In this document: piece by piece, positions 43,086 through 54,244 of the stretch
How positions within the stretch are numbered: position 1 is the stretch's first letter
How the letters are laid out: each line of letters begins with the position of its first letter
From: Aricia agestis
Lineage: Eukaryota > Arthropoda > Insecta > Lepidoptera > Lycaenidae
Length of the DNA stretch: 64,000 nt
Assembly: GCF_905147365.1 (NCBI RefSeq)
Contig: NC_056419.1
Coordinates: 7,695,501-7,759,500, forward strand
Reading direction: 5' to 3'
The notes under the pieces: model-generated
The model's database searches: none
Told to the model about the DNA's origin: nothing
Seen by the model: only the letters and a program-made list of their open reading frames with translations
Made by a program: the position numbers and the translations under genes

Positions 43086-43715
43086 TAAATTCATTTTTTT
43101 GCGTTTATATTGCAAACGCTGGCTAAACCCTACGAGATAGATCAAAATAATGTACTACAGTATTGTACACCTTAATTAGGTAAACAAAAAAGTCCGCGAT
43201 GGTATATGTCTATTTCTTAGGGATAACTCACAATAGCCATTTTTGTTCTTTACTTTTTACGAAAAATAATGGCTTATTTACGAAGCGATTTTAACAATTT
43301 ACAACATTAACCCTTATCCAAATAAACATGTTTGGAAGCTAAGACATTAAATGTAGATTATAATTGTCTTTTACACTATACAATTTCGATCAATACTTTA
43401 GAAGTTTTCAAACGTATAAACTTACGCGGAATCAAAAAATATGTCGCGCGGCGGCGGCCGAGGGACATAGCGGTTACGGCAGAACCGGCCGGGGGCTCTC
43501 ATAAGCTTCGGGCTTATGTTATTGTAGTAGATAGTGTATTTCGTCATTGTGTGGTTGTGCAGACGGTAACGCAGAGGAGCAACCACAGCGCTTTCTTTCA
43601 GATATTCATTGTTTCTGGTTCTTTGGTTTCTGAATTGTCGATAAAAATATATTTGACTTGCGTTAGAAAAACGGACTTTTGTTTTTGCTTTGCGATTGGG
43701 TTATTTGTTGCTTAG
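43086..43715. other. Region upstream of the repeat-coding exon, with splice-like signals
   Basis: A GC-rich stretch at 43440-43505 includes a CATAAGC-TTCGG-GCTTATG hairpin (43499-43517). Acceptor-like CTTTCTTTCAG ends near 43600 and TTATTTGTTGCTTAG at 43715. These may be introns of the decayed Helitron gene whose repeat exon starts at 43716. Confidence 0.3.
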
Positions 43716-44182
43716 GTCGTAGTACAGTGAATGCCAAAAGAGCACGTTCAGCAAGAGATGAAGAATCGTCAACGGAACGTGAGACTCGCCTCAGCCAGAA
43801 TAGTGATAGAAATCGGATACAGAGAGAAAGAGAATCGTCTGTAGAGCGTGAGGCTCGCCTCAGTCGGAAAAATGATAGAATTCGGATACAGAGAGAAAGA
43901 GAATCGTCTGTAGAGCGTGAGGCTCGCCTCAGTCGGAAAAATGATAGAATTCGGATACAGAGAGAAAGAGAATCATCTGTAGAGCGTGAGGCTCGCCTCA
44001 GCCAGAATAGGGATAGGCATCGAATACAGAGATCAAGAAAATCATCCGCACAGACACATAGCAACACCGAACAAAACGAACAACCAAACAGCCACAGACC
44101 CGAGAGAGTAACTAATTCATGGGTAAATAAAGAAAATTCTGCCAATTTTTGCGAAACTTTTATCGTTTACGCAGCACAATAG
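43716..44182 (+). pseudogene. Arg/Glu-rich repeat exon, possible Helitron protein N-terminus
   Basis: The frame reads RSTVNAKRARSARDEESS, then four copies of a 23-residue unit of the type ERESSVEREARLSRKNDRIRIQ, then a Ser/Asn/Gln-rich stretch and WVNKENSANF before a stop. It is highly charged and predicted coiled-coil or extended; no enzyme motif is present. The frame has no ATG of its own and begins just after a splice acceptor (TTGCTTAG at 43715). The only nearby ATG is out of frame. Charged RE..R.. repeats of this kind precede the Rep/helicase region in insect Helitron proteins as I remember them, and Helitron ends lie close by at 44265 and 45395. The assignment is inference; the protein stops far short of any Rep or helicase domain. 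Confidence 0.4.
43763..44038 (+). repeat. 69-bp coding tandem repeat, four copies
   Basis: Units start at 43763, 43832, 43901 and 43970. The second and third are identical; the first and fourth differ at several sites. The period is exactly 23 codons and the antisense strand is open too, a consequence of composition. Confidence 0.9.
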
Positions 44183-44264
44183 GAAAAATCACCCGATTTT
44201 GAAACATTCTTCATTGGTGCTCCGCTTCTATTGGTCTTAGCGTGATAATATATTATAGGCTACA

Positions 44265-44610
44265 TCCTACTAATATTATAAAGGCGAAAGTTTGTTTGGA
44301 TGTATGGATGTGTGGATGTATGGATGTTTGTTACTCTTTCACGCAAAAACTATTGAACGGATTTTAATGAAACTTTACAATAATATGGCTTATACATCAG
44401 AATAACACATAGGCTACAATTTTAACCGACTTTCAAAATGGGGGAGGTGTTATGTTCGTTTTCTTATATTCAACGATTACTCCGCCGTATGTTACCCGAT
44501 TTTTATATTCACAAAAGTGGTGATCTGATGAAGGATCCATAAGTAATCGAGGGAACTCCTCAAAACTTATAGGGAAACGTGTGGTGACTTCGGTTACGTG
44601 AGAAGTATTC
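44265..44610 (+). mobile_element. Helitron 5' end plus adjoining repeat block
   Basis: TCCTACTAATATTATAAAGG CGAAAGTTTG after an A is a typical lepidopteran Helitron start, followed by (TGGATG)n and TTTCACGCAAAAACTATTGA ACGG. From 44428 the CCGACTTTCAAAATGGGGGA GG block resembles 42546. Just upstream (44229-44259), CTTAGCGTGATAATATATTA TAGGCT is the inverse of a segment at 45241-45279, showing rearranged Helitron pieces. Confidence 0.5.
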
Positions 44611-44770
44611 TAAGCATATGCTACCAACAAGTAAGATTTTGCACCGAGATATACCTGGTATACCGTGGTTCGGAAGGTGCTGAGAGAACTCTTGATTCTT
44701 TATAGATACAAGTTTGGGAGTTTCGGCGTTGTTTTAAGAACAGGAACCATATGCTACTATGCAAATTACA

Positions 44771-44771
<1 letters not shown>

Positions 44772-44804
<33 letters not shown>
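44772..44804. repeat. (ATC)n microsatellite
   Basis: Eleven TCA/ATC units in a row. It translates to polyhistidine in one frame, which should not be read as a protein tag. Confidence 0.95.
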
Positions 44805-44901
44805 CTACCATATTATACCATTTCATAGTCTTTTAGATCGAGACTCGAGTTTGTCAAGCGATAATTAAAAAAAATCTTTATTTTATGTCTAAAAATAGTT
44901 T

Positions 44902-45118
44902 GACGACCTCTGTGGCTCAGTGGTGAGCGCGTTGGTAGCTCAAGCCGGAGGTTGCGGGTTCAAATCCCGCCGACGGAACAAAAAGTTTTCAAAGTTCCTG
45001 GGTCATGGATGTGTATTAAATATGTGTATCATATAATAAAAATCTTAAATATATGTATAGTATAAAAGTATTAAATATATTTCCGTTGTCTGGTACCTGT
45101 AACACAAGTCCATCAGGT
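44902..45118 (+). mobile_element. tRNA-derived SINE, family 1, plus copy
   Basis: The tRNA-like head has A box TGGCTCAGTGG (44913) and B box GGTTCAAATCC (44957). The tRNA-unrelated body has AAAGTTTTCAAAGTTCCTGG, TGTGTATTAAATATGTGTAT and TTTCCGTTGTCTGGTACCTG. The 3' tail found in the 45518 copy is missing here. Polymerase III boxes look intact. A Helitron piece begins at its 3' edge. Confidence 0.85.
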
Positions 45119-45395
45119 ACTTACTAATATAACAACATTGAAGAGTATGTTTGCTTGAACGCGTCAATCTCAGGAACTACAGGTCCGATTTAAAAACTTA
45201 TCTCAGTGTTAGATTGATCATTTATCGAGTAAGACTATAGGCTATATTATATAATATATTATCACGCTAAGACTAATACGACCGAAGAAACTCAGGAAAA
45301 TGCGGGAAAAACGGGGAAAATATTTTTTTATGGGAAAATGTACGGTTTCTGTAAAATTCCTAATTTACGCGGGCGAAGCCGCGCGGGACATCTAG
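45119..45395 (+). mobile_element. Non-autonomous Helitron with CTAG end
   Basis: GAACGCGTCAATCTCAGGAA CTACAGGTCCGATTT, TATCACGCTAAGACTAATAC and GGGAAAAACGGGGAAAATAT are followed by the hairpin region CGCGGGCGAAGCCGCGCGGG ACAT and CTAG with flanking T. The 5' start is worn (TACTAATATAAC). It is sandwiched between two opposed SINEs. Confidence 0.7.
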
Positions 45396-45517
45396 TTTTT
45401 AATATACTATTATTATTTCAATGTTTAATAGGAACATTGCAATGTTGAAAAAACATAATTAGATTATAATATTTAAGCAAAAATACCCAAAAGGTAGATA
45501 CAGATGTGTAGTCAAAC

Positions 45518-45797
45518 AATAATAATAATAATAATATCTATGGACGCTTCACACCACGTCAGTCTGGCCCCGTGCTAAGTACCTAAAGGACTTGTGTTAC
45601 AGGTACCAGACAACGGAAATATATTTAATACTTTTATACTATACATATATTTAAGATTTTTATTATATCATACACATATTTAATACACATCCAGACCCGG
45701 GAACTTTGAAAACTCTTTGTTCCGTCGGCGGGATTCGAACCCGTGACCTCCGGCTTGAGCTACCGACGCGCTCACCATTGAGCCACAGAGGTCGTCA
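45518..45797 (-). mobile_element. tRNA-derived SINE, family 1, minus copy, full length
   Basis: Read on the minus strand: A box TGGCTCAATGG, B box GGTTCGAATCC (plus 45729-45739), then the same body as 44902 and a further 3' segment GGCCAGACTGACGTGGTGTG AAGCGTCCATAG ending in (ATT)n. The (ATT)n tail with a LINE-like 3' segment suggests it borrows the machinery of a CR1/jockey-type LINE, by analogy. Confidence 0.85.
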
Positions 45798-46297
45798 CTG
45801 AATGGTACAGCCAATCTAGTTTAACAGATATCGTTGTAGGCAACTGCTACTTAAATACATCCACTGTTATTTAAAATACCTAATGAATATTCATTTTATA
45901 ATTTTTCTAATACGTGGCTCGCATTAGGAATATTAAATATATTGAATGGATCACTTAATAGTTTCTTTGATATCATCCATCATGTAGTGATAGATTAGAA
46001 ATATCAAATAACTCAAAATCAATCTTTAGAAATTATTAGTGTTCATTATTATGAATATCAGAATATTTTCCGAAGAAATAAGGTTGTAGATTGGGCTACT
46101 TTTAAACAATATTTTAATGTACTTAGATATTTTTTTTACTATTATTATTTAAAAGCATAACCAGATTTACTTTGAATAAGCCAATGTTCTCCGTAGATCT
46201 TTGCCTCATCAGTTTTTACAATAATGTGGCTATATTTTGTTACCTATTTTGATGAGACTTTTCCCAGAAATATTATAATTTAAAACATCGGCTGAAC
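45798..46297. other. AT-rich spacer
   Basis: Nothing recognised. Confidence 0.35.
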
Positions 46298-46299
46298 TA

Positions 46300-46500
46300 A
46301 AACTTTTTAATCGGGACTTAACGCGACTTATTCAAGTAGTAATGCTACTACGAATACATACTTTTTCTCGACTTTTTCTTTTTCTTGAGTCCCCTCGTGA
46401 CCACGGCCGTTGCAGCACGGCCGAAACGTCGAGAAAAAGTATGTATTCGTAGTAGCATTTCTACTTGAATAAGTCGCGTTAAGTCCCGATTAAAAAGTTT
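46300..46500. mobile_element. Foldback MITE, 73-bp arms, TA target duplication
   Basis: The arm 46300-46372 (AAACTTTTTAATCGGGACTT AACGCGACTT...) and the arm 46428-46500 are reverse complements with a single mismatch. TA lies on each side (46298-46299, 46501-46502). The ~55-base centre contains GTGACCACGGCCGTTGCAGC ACGGCCG. Near-identical arms suggest recent origin or gene conversion; the TA points to Tc1/mariner-type insertion. Confidence 0.85.
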
Positions 46501-46502
46501 TA

Positions 46503-48786
46503 ATTATAATGCAACGCGAAAGCTTAAAATGTTATTGGCTGTACTAGTACATAATAAATTATATTATACTAGAGTCAACAAGTGTACTTCGTGTATCTAA
46601 TAAGTAATACTAATAGCATTACTTAATGTTAGTTATTTGAAAATATAAAGCAAACTTTCTGCCTTCTAGTCCTACTCGTTGACGCTAAAGCCACATTTTT
46701 ATGGCCCTCATTACGGTCTCCTTGATCTAAACTATTGCATTTGACTTTCAAGCACAATTTACATTTTAACATCGTATATTAAAAAGATAACTGCACGTGG
46801 CGCTCCTAAACGGGTATGCAAATCGTCTTGCGTGTGTGCTATACGCATAGCACACATACACGCTCATTCATAAGCCTATCTAGCCATGAATTAATCGCAA
46901 CATTTGAATATGTTTACTCTGACAAAGGAAGCGGCCATTGAGAAAAACTCGCCCAAAACTGGTTCCGCACGTGTCAATGAACGAAGGCATTTCGGACGCT
47001 GGGTGGAGTCCGGACGGACGGCGGACGTGTGCCACCTCGATTGATGTAGAACCTGTCCGGGGACCGTAGAAGTCATTAGAATATCTTCGAATACGCCAAG
47101 AAATTCTTAATCGTTTTCCTCAAAAAATCGCTTTTATATTATTTTACATTAAGATGATATATTAAAATAAATTGGAAATAACACCATTAAAAAGCTACTT
47201 ACTTTTGATAATAATATCATGTATATACTATGTATTCAGTGTACCTAGGAGTTTTGGACTTCTGGGAACTAGAATTAATAGGATATAAAAAATAGAGTAC
47301 CTGAGTATGGTAGCCACTCTATAACGATTATGGACCCTATAAGTTTTCAGCGCTTTCTCACCAGACTCGAGTATTACTTTGCACATAAAATTGAAATACA
47401 AACATTGGTGTTCCCATGTGAATGTGATAAACTCAATATTGACAGATTTTTCGACCTTAAAACAATATTAGTATAGATTACCAAATACTGTTAACACAAC
47501 ATAGCAGTCTGTGAAAGAGCCAAGTGCTAAAACGGTCATTCAAGCGATCTATTAGCACTAGTTACTTTATGTAATAATACAAGGTTAAAGTTTACACAAA
47601 ATAGGGCTGATCATTTTTTTGCAATTTTTTTCAAATTTCCATATAATTCGGGCATGAGTTATGACTTATGAGTCATGACCCATTCTTTCATTTCGTTCTT
47701 TTAATGTTTCTGTTAATTCTTTTAAACTATTTTGCATAATAAATAAATAGTAACTGTAATACGATTTGAAAAGATAGCATTTTCAGGAAAACAAGACAAT
47801 GTTTTAAATCCTTTTTTTAATATTGACAACCCTAGTCAAGATGAAAAGAAATGATGAGTTTTTGTTTCGTAGTCTCTAGTCATTAGCGCGGGAAGCACTA
47901 ACGAAGTAGACAAACTGTGAAAGTGGATTACGCTAATCTAAATGTTTTGCAATGTAGTTTATGTGCCGGCCTCATTAATACTGACGCGTTAAAACTCTCT
48001 CTAAAAATGCAATCAATATTCTTATCGATCTATCAAACCAATCAACTGATAGTCTATCTGTGGATTGAAATGCTAGACTGGTTTAAAATCTAAGACTGAA
48101 GTTTCAATATAATATTTATGTAAGCACTTGGTAGTGACTAGCGCCTACTCATGCTGTAGATTTATTAAAAAGTAAAAGTACATCTTAATTTAAAATTTAT
48201 AGTATTATTCCAATTATCCTTGGTGCGAAAAATCTAAAAAATAAAATAACAAAAAAGGATATGGGCGAACAGTCCATAGACGGCCCCAATTTTATAATAA
48301 AAAAAAAGTAAAAGTATACAGTATACTCTATATCTCTTACTAGAAAAAAGGTCTACACAGTACCTATGTACAGATTTTATAAAATCCAAACGGCGAATTG
48401 AGATTATTTACACAACGTCAAAAGTATAAAACTCTGTGCCTCGGTAATTTGATTAAAGTATAATTAGAACTACATCGTTAGGTCATACCTAGTTTTTATT
48501 ATTCGTAGGTCATACCCCCCAAAATCGAATAAAGACAATAAGACTGTATAATTATGAACTTTGTAGATTTTATATTAGTTAGGGCTTAGGCCCTAACTTA
48601 CAAATTACGGCACTCACTGGTAACAAGAACAAACTTAGAGAAGCAGATGATCGAACAAAATGGAAGAACTTAACAACCAAAGTAGAGGAGAAGTTAGAAC
48701 TTTTCCAGGCGCGACATTCAGTAATGAAGAAAACGACAAAGAAGATGAACTTATATAAAATATATAGAATTTATAATATTTACATC
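46503..48786. other. Spacer with small hairpins
   Basis: Small features are a GTGTGCTAT-ACGC-ATAGCACAC hairpin at 46834-46855, a GTTAGGGC-TTAG-GCCCTAAC hairpin at 48579-48598, and a short frame before 48790 reading ADDRTKWKNLTTKVEEKL. No gene is called. Confidence 0.35.
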
Positions 48787-48794
48787 CCCTAACT

Positions 48795-49106
48795 CAGGGG
48801 TACCCAATCTTTTTCAGCCTGCGGCGCACTTACAAGTCAATATTTTGTCACGGCGCCCTTCTCTACCTAGCTATTACAAAAAGATACATAAATAAACACC
48901 TTTAATGATTATAGTTACTAATTAATAATAGTTAATAATAATAAACAAATATTTAATCATTTGCCTACTTTGTATAATTTATAATATTATTATTTTATTT
49001 TATAATAATTGTAGTTATGGATAATGATCGAGGATCGATTTACGGCGCCCCTCTTGCCTTTCCACGGCGCACCAGGGCGCCGCGGCGCACAGTTTGGAAA
49101 CCCCTG
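48795..49106. mobile_element. hAT non-autonomous element, 312 bp, perfect 8-bp duplication
   Basis: It starts CAGGGGTACCCAATCTTTTT CAGCCTGCGGCGCAC and ends GCGGCGCACAGTTTGGAAAC CCCTG, clear hAT-type inverted ends. CCCTAACT is repeated exactly outside (48787-48794, 49107-49114). The inside is AT-rich without coding. A lone, reversed copy of its left end lies at 58448-58505. Confidence 0.88.
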
Positions 49107-49114
49107 CCCTAACT

Positions 49115-50121
49115 GTTAGGGCAATGGCATGGCATGGAGGTCTGTTCCATCACAATTAAATAACTGTATGTTTGGACAAAATCTTCGAAAAATTCTCTGA
49201 ATACTCTCAGTATATAGTTATGCTGGCCATTACACAAACATCTTGTTTTAAACGATAATCTTATCCACCGTGATCGCGGCTTCCCATCTTACTTGCTTAT
49301 TTATTTTGATGACCATCTGTTAATCTTCTGAGTCAAAATTCAAATGATAAATATGGCTTAGCCTCCAAATGTTTCCGCTTTTATTACCTGTAGGTACGGT
49401 TTAAATATTAAAAAGGTCTCAATTCAGAGTATATAGGTCGAAGTTTTATATTATAGACGACTTAATGTTTTCTTACTGCAAAGGCCAAGGCAAAGGCCCA
49501 GGGTCTTCCATTTTTTTTTAATTAAGAAAGTTATTGATATAGGTACTACAATATTAAAGGTTTTCTACAAACAATATACGGTAACGATATACCATAAACA
49601 CAAAACGCAATCCTTAACTTGGCGGTAATTAAATAGATAAATAACCGCACTATCTAGTATTTTGGCAAGACAATAAGTGGGCACGAATAATGAATGAAAG
49701 TTGGCGACCTCAGAGCGAACGTAGGCGGCTGTTGCAAGCCTCGGATAGCATCCATTCACAAAACCAGCGGTGTAGGTGTACCGCACACATACATCTATTG
49801 GCAGTGTGTGTCTGTGTGTATGTGTGTGTGTGCTTGTTTTGATACGAAAATCAGGAAATCGATTGAAAATCTATTGTAAGGTCACGGCTTAGGAAGAGAA
49901 TTGGAACCAGTCAGAATGGATTTGGTTGTATTATAGATTTATTTATTTTATTTATTTATTTAACTCAGGCATCTTGGCCCATATTATAAATACCTTATAG
50001 ATTAACATACATACAACAACTCCAATCGGCCAGAACTCCTCCTTCTCGAAGGTCGGTAGATGGTGCATCGGGACTCTCACCACAAAAGAGCTAAAATTCA
50101 CTTTGTGGCTTTATGTGTAAC
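49115..50121. other. Spacer with simple repeats
   Basis: It holds (GT)n at 49804-49832 and (TTTA)n at 49941-49965, the latter perhaps the tail of an inverted retroposon whose body is not recognised. No gene seen. Confidence 0.4.
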
Positions 50122-50308
50122 ATAGATGACGCAGCTGCAACTCCGTTGCGCCAAAAATCGTTTATCGCGCGAAAACCTGTAAATAAAATGTATCCTATGT
50201 CCTTTCCAAGGGCTCAAAGTATCTCCATACCAAATTTCAGCAAAATCGGCAGACAGACAGACAGACAGACAGACAGACACACTTTCGCATTTATAATATT
50301 AGTATGGA
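50122..50308 (-). mobile_element. Helitron copy with (CTGT)n expansion
   Basis: On the minus strand: start TCCATACTAATATTATAAAT GCG, seven CTGT units, GCCGATTTTGCTGAAATTTG GTATGG, and the 3' hairpin GGCGCAACGGAGTTGC. The terminal CTAG has become CTAT. The TTCAGCGGTTTGGGCGTG block is deleted between ATCGG and the CAGA run. Confidence 0.65.
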
Positions 50309-50956
50309 AGTATGGATATGGAACTTTGATAACTATAATAATAAATGCATAGCTGAGAAGTGGAAAACATAAAACAAAAGTAACATAACACTTAACAGTT
50401 ATTTTTAAAATATTTTGACTTGGACACACCGGGCACCGAATCGCATAAATTCCGAAGATTCTGTGTTTAATATAAACTCGTAAATAAGGAGAGCTATTCG
50501 AATTCCACAGTTAGCTACTCAATATGGGTTTTTTAGGCTAATTCTGAATTCCAAACAAAAAATATTCGAAAGCCATACGGGGGGCCGGTCAATATAATAA
50601 TTTATACAATAAATTGAACATAACGCGTAGATAATTTTATTAAATCGCTTATTCTGAACAATAAAAGTTGTATAACAATAATCATTTTCTTTTTATCTAC
50701 GCCATAATCTTATTCGAAATAGGTTAGCCCCGTTGTAAGTAATAAAATAGTGTATAGGCAATGAATTCGTTAATAGCTAGTGTTATATTATTATGTGCCA
50801 ATTTTACCAGCGCTTGTTAAAGTTAATAAGATATTAGTTTATATCTTTACTTTCTTGTTTTTCGCATTGATTAAATGAAAATGATATTACATTGCTAACA
50901 AAATATAATGTATTGATTTCATCGATAAGAAAGAAATTTAAGTTGAGAACAACACT
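50309..50956. other. AT-rich spacer
   Basis: Nothing recognised. Confidence 0.35.
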
Positions 50957-51150
50957 TAGCAAATACAGCGATATAGAGCGATGCTTTCGGCAATCAATAT
51001 TTAAGTTAAATGTTGATAATCATTAAAAAAAGCTAATATAATGTAGCATTAATATAACAGGAAGCGTTCATACACGACAATTTATTTAATCAACATTTTA
51101 TTTAAATATTGGTTGCTGAAATTGTCGCTCTATATCGCTACGTTTGCTTG
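50957..51150. mobile_element. Foldback MITE with GCGATATAGAGCGA arms
   Basis: The left arm (CAAATACAGCGATATAGAGC GA..TTTCGGCAATCAATATTTAA) and the right arm (..TTAAATATTGGTTGCTGAAA..TCGCTCTATATCGCTACGTT TG) are diverged inverse copies of about 65 bases. No clear target duplication. Confidence 0.6.
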
Positions 51151-53804
51151 TTATTTATACAAGCAAAGTAAAAAGCAATTTTCTAGCCTACATGCATTTT
51201 AAGTGGAAAAGGCGAGTGCTATAGAGATTGTACTCCGTCGCCCGTCGCCATTCCTGACAGCTAGTTACACGATAAACATCTTCCTCTGCTTCTTTATAGC
51301 CACTCACGATCATATTTCCAAATAGATGGACTTAATATAAACCAATTTAGTGGCAAGGCTTGAGTGAGATATTATGCAGCTGAAGGTCGTTTTGGTCGAC
51401 GCCGAAGCCGATTAATAGGTTATCTTCGGCCGAAGCCTGAGCCGAAACCTAAAATTTTAAAAGTATAAGGGCCGCACTCATATGTATTGAAAGATGACTT
51501 AACTTTGATTTAAGAAATAGGAAATGCATGTCTACTTAAAATCATTACAAATATACTCGCATGTGTCTGAGTGTAACCGTTAGAAATTTTTTGTCAGCAT
51601 TTCTACAAGTTCCTAAATATTTTTAATTTGGATAATTTGATAACAGTAATATTTATTACTTTTATTTACATTTTGCGTTACAGTAATTATACTTATTTCG
51701 AAGCGCTTTTACTTTTATTGAAACCTTTAACAAGTTTGTAGCGTCGCAGGTGATTTTGGCCAACTATGGATGAAGCCGAAGCCGATCTCTCGGTCGGACA
51801 TTACAATTATGAAAGTTTATAGCGCGGACTACCTTCGATGTCACGACCGAGCCAAAATCGTCGCGAACTCGGCTTGGGCAACCCGACTTTCTACGACAAA
51901 CGGGTCAAACACATTCATACGGATTATCATTAAATTTATATTTATTACAAAGTTATGAAATGTACGATTTCAATTACAAACGTTGTTGTTGCATGTCTTG
52001 ATTACTTAATGAAATGTTACTTTCGATTGGTAAAGATTTTTATGAGCTTACGATGATGTATTTTTCTGAGCTTTTTTTGCTTTAAACATTGTAACTGATG
52101 ACATTTTAAAAATAATAATTATTAAATTATGAATATGATTTCAAGCTGCATTACCTACTACCACAAGTTCAACACAACTTAAATGCACAAGGATTATAAA
52201 AGGTTAGCATTTTTATTGCTTTATTAATTATTGTGATTCCAAATTAATTACAAATTACAAACGAAATAGCTTAATATATAAACTAGAATGGCTCTGAACT
52301 ATTTGGTGAATGTGAAGTTAAAATGAGTGTAACGAGGGTGGTAATAAATACGAGATTATCCGTCGGCCACATCTAATCCGGTGTTTACTTTACCTCAGAT
52401 TCCGAGCGTTTTAGGGCAACAACTCTTACGCCCTTATACGTACAGGACATAATGTATCAGAGATTATACCACTTTAAGCTTGCTATCTTAGTGATTTTAA
52501 ATTATCTGAGGGAATAGTGCCTAAATTAAATTAGTTTTAAAAATATTTATTCAATATTAGCTTTAAAAGTCTAGTAGGTACTTCTAAAAATGCGAATTTT
52601 GCGCTGGAATTCATATTTTATATTTTTTATTTGAATACTTTTTTTGTCCTACATAATATAATATATTTATTATTTTGTATTTTAGTGTAACCGGGTTATA
52701 TGTGTCCTTTTCCAAAAATGACTCTTTACCGAAATACCAAAATTAAATTTAATTAAAATTTGTTCAGTGTTTTAAGCTAGATATTATGCTTTAATGAGCA
52801 AAGTTTGAGTACTAGATAGTAATCTAGTAGTTGAATAGTAATTCAATCCATCAGCTGGCAACCCTAGCTAAGGGATTGTTATCAGAGCTAAACTGTTAAC
52901 ATATTGGACCGCCCGGTTACGCAATTTATTGTTTGACTATCGTTTATTTATCTACGCATTATATATGACAGATCTTGTTAGGCTGATATTGGCGGTTTCC
53001 GTCTAGGACATGGTGCAAACGGGCCACAAGCTAGGAAGCGCTGTTGCAGTTGCATGCAGTTGGTTTTGTGAAGAACTCCATGGTATGTCACTTGGTATTG
53101 TGTTTTGGCTTTAAGTTTGTCGCAGTCATTAAACCGATCTAATTTAATTCATAGGCAAAATATGGCGGACTAAAATAACAAGGGTTATCCATAAATAACT
53201 AAGTAAATGAATTTATTTGATAATACATTATTTACTCTAAGATTATTTAGGAGCATTGGCGTTTGAAGGCACGAGATGTAGAGTTGCTTTGTCCCATTGT
53301 GTCAACGATTAATGTACTAGAACACTGATTCTGCTAGCTACACGTATGGTGTATCGGCTAGTGACTAGTCTTTGCAAAACATAAACATTTGGACAAGCTG
53401 TCGCTGGCCACCCGTCGCTGCCTTAAGTCGCCCGTACGCACCGACCCTAAACCTGTGATTGTTTGAATGCAAATGGCGGTCTGTAAATATACCGGCTGTC
53501 TGATTAGCTATCTAGAACTATCTAGAAGTTGCCATTTATCGGAGCCAATATGGTTTCGTTTTAATGTCGCAGACGGTTTTGGTAGTACTTAGTCGAGTTT
53601 ATGATTTTCTGTTGCCCGGGGATATCGAGTTCTTTGTAGGACCGTCTCTGCTGTAATGTCTGTCTGTGTGTCCCGCCCACCGGCGATTGCATTTTGGTAT
53701 CTTGCTCTTGAAATAGCTATTAAATGGAATTATATTCGTTGGGAGTTATTTATAGACTGCTTACAATCATTCGTACATAACAAAGTGAAATGCACGAAGG
53801 ATAT
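51151..53804. other. Largely unique-looking stretch
   Basis: Repeated GCCGAAGCC words near 51400 and 51775 may be remnants of a foldback, not well bounded. GGCAACCCTAG at 52857 resembles the hAT-like end at 7432. No gene found. Confidence 0.3.
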
Positions 53805-54050
53805 TGGTGGCTCAGTGGTTAACGCGTTGACGCTCAAACCGGAGGTTTAAGATTCGGATTTCGAATCCTACCTAACAACATTTTCATAATCCGTAGGTCA
53901 TGGACCATATACTCACATTAACATCAAGGTTCTATATTTCCATTTCCATTATTTGTTCTACGCTTATGGCTCTTAGCGAACTTATCTTAAAACCATTCCC
54001 ATCCAAACCATATCTCAGGTAGAGTGTGTAGAGACAATAAATAAAATAGA
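53805..54050 (+). mobile_element. Degenerate tRNA-derived SINE
   Basis: It has A box TGGCTCAGTGG (53810) and a B-box-like TTTCGAATCC (53859) at tRNA-like spacing. The body has no close match to the 44902 family beyond the head and GTAGGTCATGGA. It ends in an A-rich AATAAATAAAATA. A decayed SINE is more likely than a tRNA gene, since the cloverleaf arms do not pair well. Confidence 0.55.
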
Positions 54051-54244
54051 CTGCTCATTCAGCAAACAATTATGCGTCTAGTTAAACGCTATCAGCAGAT
54101 CTCCAGGTCAAAATCTCGTAACCTTTGCCTTCATGAGAAATAGGCTTAGCTGACCATCCGTAAATCTTATTTGTTTTTGTTTTGAGTAGTGTTTGCTGTT
54201 AATAATGTAAGGTATTTTGATCGGTTATGGTATCTTTTTACTTT

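Noticed and set aside
43663..44145. 160-codon minus-strand frame over the 69-bp repeat
   Set aside because: It is the antisense of the charged repeat exon; repeat periodicity of 23 codons opens both strands.
44772..44804. Polyhistidine stretch in a 67-codon frame
   Set aside because: It is the translation of an (ATC)n microsatellite; the frame starts at a non-ATG codon.
44902..44975. A true tRNA gene
   Set aside because: A and B boxes are good, but a SINE body follows and a second copy shares it; this is a tRNA-derived SINE.
51400..51895. Foldback element with GCCGAAGCC words at both ends
   Set aside because: The matching words are short and the boundaries could not be defined.
53805..53875. 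A true tRNA gene
   Set aside because: The boxes are present but the arms do not form a convincing cloverleaf, and an A-rich tail follows.
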